Of a stretch of 6,658 nt of DNA, positions 6,175 through 6,658 are shown one piece after another. The notes under the pieces were generated by a model that was not told the origin of the DNA, searched no databases, and worked only from the letters and a program-made list of their open reading frames with translations. The position numbers and the translations under genes are program-made. Numbering within the stretch: the stretch's first letter is position 1; each line of letters begins with the position of its first letter. Origin of the DNA: an uncultured Campylobacter sp. (GTDB lineage Bacteria > Campylobacterota > Campylobacteria > Campylobacterales > Campylobacteraceae); assembly GCA_947090385.1 (NCBI GenBank), contig CAMUNZ010000056.1:1-6658 (forward strand). The letters run 5' to 3'.

Positions 6175-6658
6175 ATGGTAAATTATACGGCGACGCAGGT
6201 TAAAGCATTAAAATGTCCAGCGGGGAAAAAATTTAAAAGTTTTTGCATAGATAGTAGCGCTCATTTGTATTTGATTTGCTACGATACGGGCACGAAAATT
6301 TATAAAAAACGCGTGAAAAATGGCTATATAACGATTGAAAATTTTAAAAATATAACTTTAGCAACGGCAAGAGAAAAGGCATTAAATTTAAATCAAACAA
6401 AACAAAAGAAATTTAAAATAAACGATCTGTTTTTTGAGTGGCTAGATACACAAATTCCAAACACAAAAGAAAACTACACAATACGGCGAAAATATATAAA
6501 CAGAATAAATAAATGGATTTTGCAAAAAATCGGAGATAAATTTATAAACGAAGTAGATAAATCGGCGCTTTTAAGCGCTTTAAGTGGGGCGGGATTTCAA
6601 ACGGCTAAAAAGAACATAGAAATTTATAAAAAACTTTTAAAAATCGCAAAATTAAAGG
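6175..6658 (+). CDS. P4-type tyrosine recombinase (integrase), N-terminal part
   Basis: Site-specific recombinase that inserts and excises a mobile element. Seen: ATG 6175 with AAGG eight bases upstream, then 161 full codons running off the window end. Residues 1-75 fit the arm-type DNA-binding domain of P4-family integrases (DUF4102): TATQVKALKCPAGKKF near the start, LYLICYDTGTKIYKKR at 31-46, ITIENFKNITLATAREKAL at 52-70. From about 78 a helical core-binding (SAM-like) domain begins (FKINDLFFEWLDTQI). The catalytic domain with Arg, His-x-x-Arg and Tyr would lie beyond the window, so activity cannot be judged. Codons such as ACG, GCG and GGG look more frequent than in the genes to the left, consistent with transfer. 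Its place after tRNA-Glu, in the same direction, suggests a tRNA-targeted island starting here. Confidence 0.9.
   Translation, partial: MVNYTATQVKALKCPAGKKFKSFCIDSSAHLYLICYDTGTKIYKKRVKNGYITIENFKNITLATAREKALNLNQTKQKKFKINDLFFEWLDTQIPNTKENYTIRRKYINRINKWILQKIGDKFINEVDKSALLSALSGAGFQTAKKNIEIYKKLLKIAKLK

Overview
The window is very AT-rich, with tightly packed, partly overlapping genes. Its gene content (an iron superoxide dismutase starting MFELRKLP, a beta-carbonic anhydrase followed by a large MscS-type channel, a YciA-type thioesterase, an MMPL exporter) points to a Campylobacter or close relative in the Campylobacterota. Promoters here show a good -10 hexamer and no clear -35, which also fits that group. 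Species cannot be fixed from sequence reading alone.

Layout. Bases 1-1838 (+) are the C-terminal part of an MMPL/RND-family membrane exporter whose start lies before the window. It converges on and overlaps by 15 bp a minus-strand block. Read in transcription order, that block is carbonic anhydrase (5524-4892), a 615-residue MscS-family channel (4895-3048) and a 37-residue, extremely acidic protein (3061-2948) that was not called as a long ORF. These three overlap and look like one operon. A separate promoter (about 2894-2899) then precedes sodB (2867-2241) and a hotdog-fold acyl-CoA thioesterase (2228-1824), 12 bp apart.

Divergent from the carbonic anhydrase, on the + strand, is a four-gene tRNA cluster: Val(TAC) 5678-5753, Asp(GTC) 5763-5839, Lys(CTT) 5842-5917 and Glu(CTC) 5931-6005. 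All encode CCA. It has its own TATAAT promoter at 5656-5661.

From 6006 on the sequence appears to enter a mobile element. A 169-bp spacer holds a candidate hairpin, a TATAAT and a 12-bp tandem repeat. It leads into a tyrosine recombinase (6175 to the window end) with a P4-type arm-binding N-terminus. Integrase directly downstream of a tRNA 3' end is the classic arrangement of a tRNA-targeted genomic island, so the island is probably what continues past base 6658.

The carbonic anhydrase/MscS/acidic-protein operon links CO2/bicarbonate handling to membrane tension release. The sodB/thioesterase pair is ordinary oxidative-stress and acyl-CoA housekeeping. The least explained items are the acidic microprotein, the C34-anticodon Lys/Glu tRNA pair, and the repeat structures between tRNA-Glu and the integrase.
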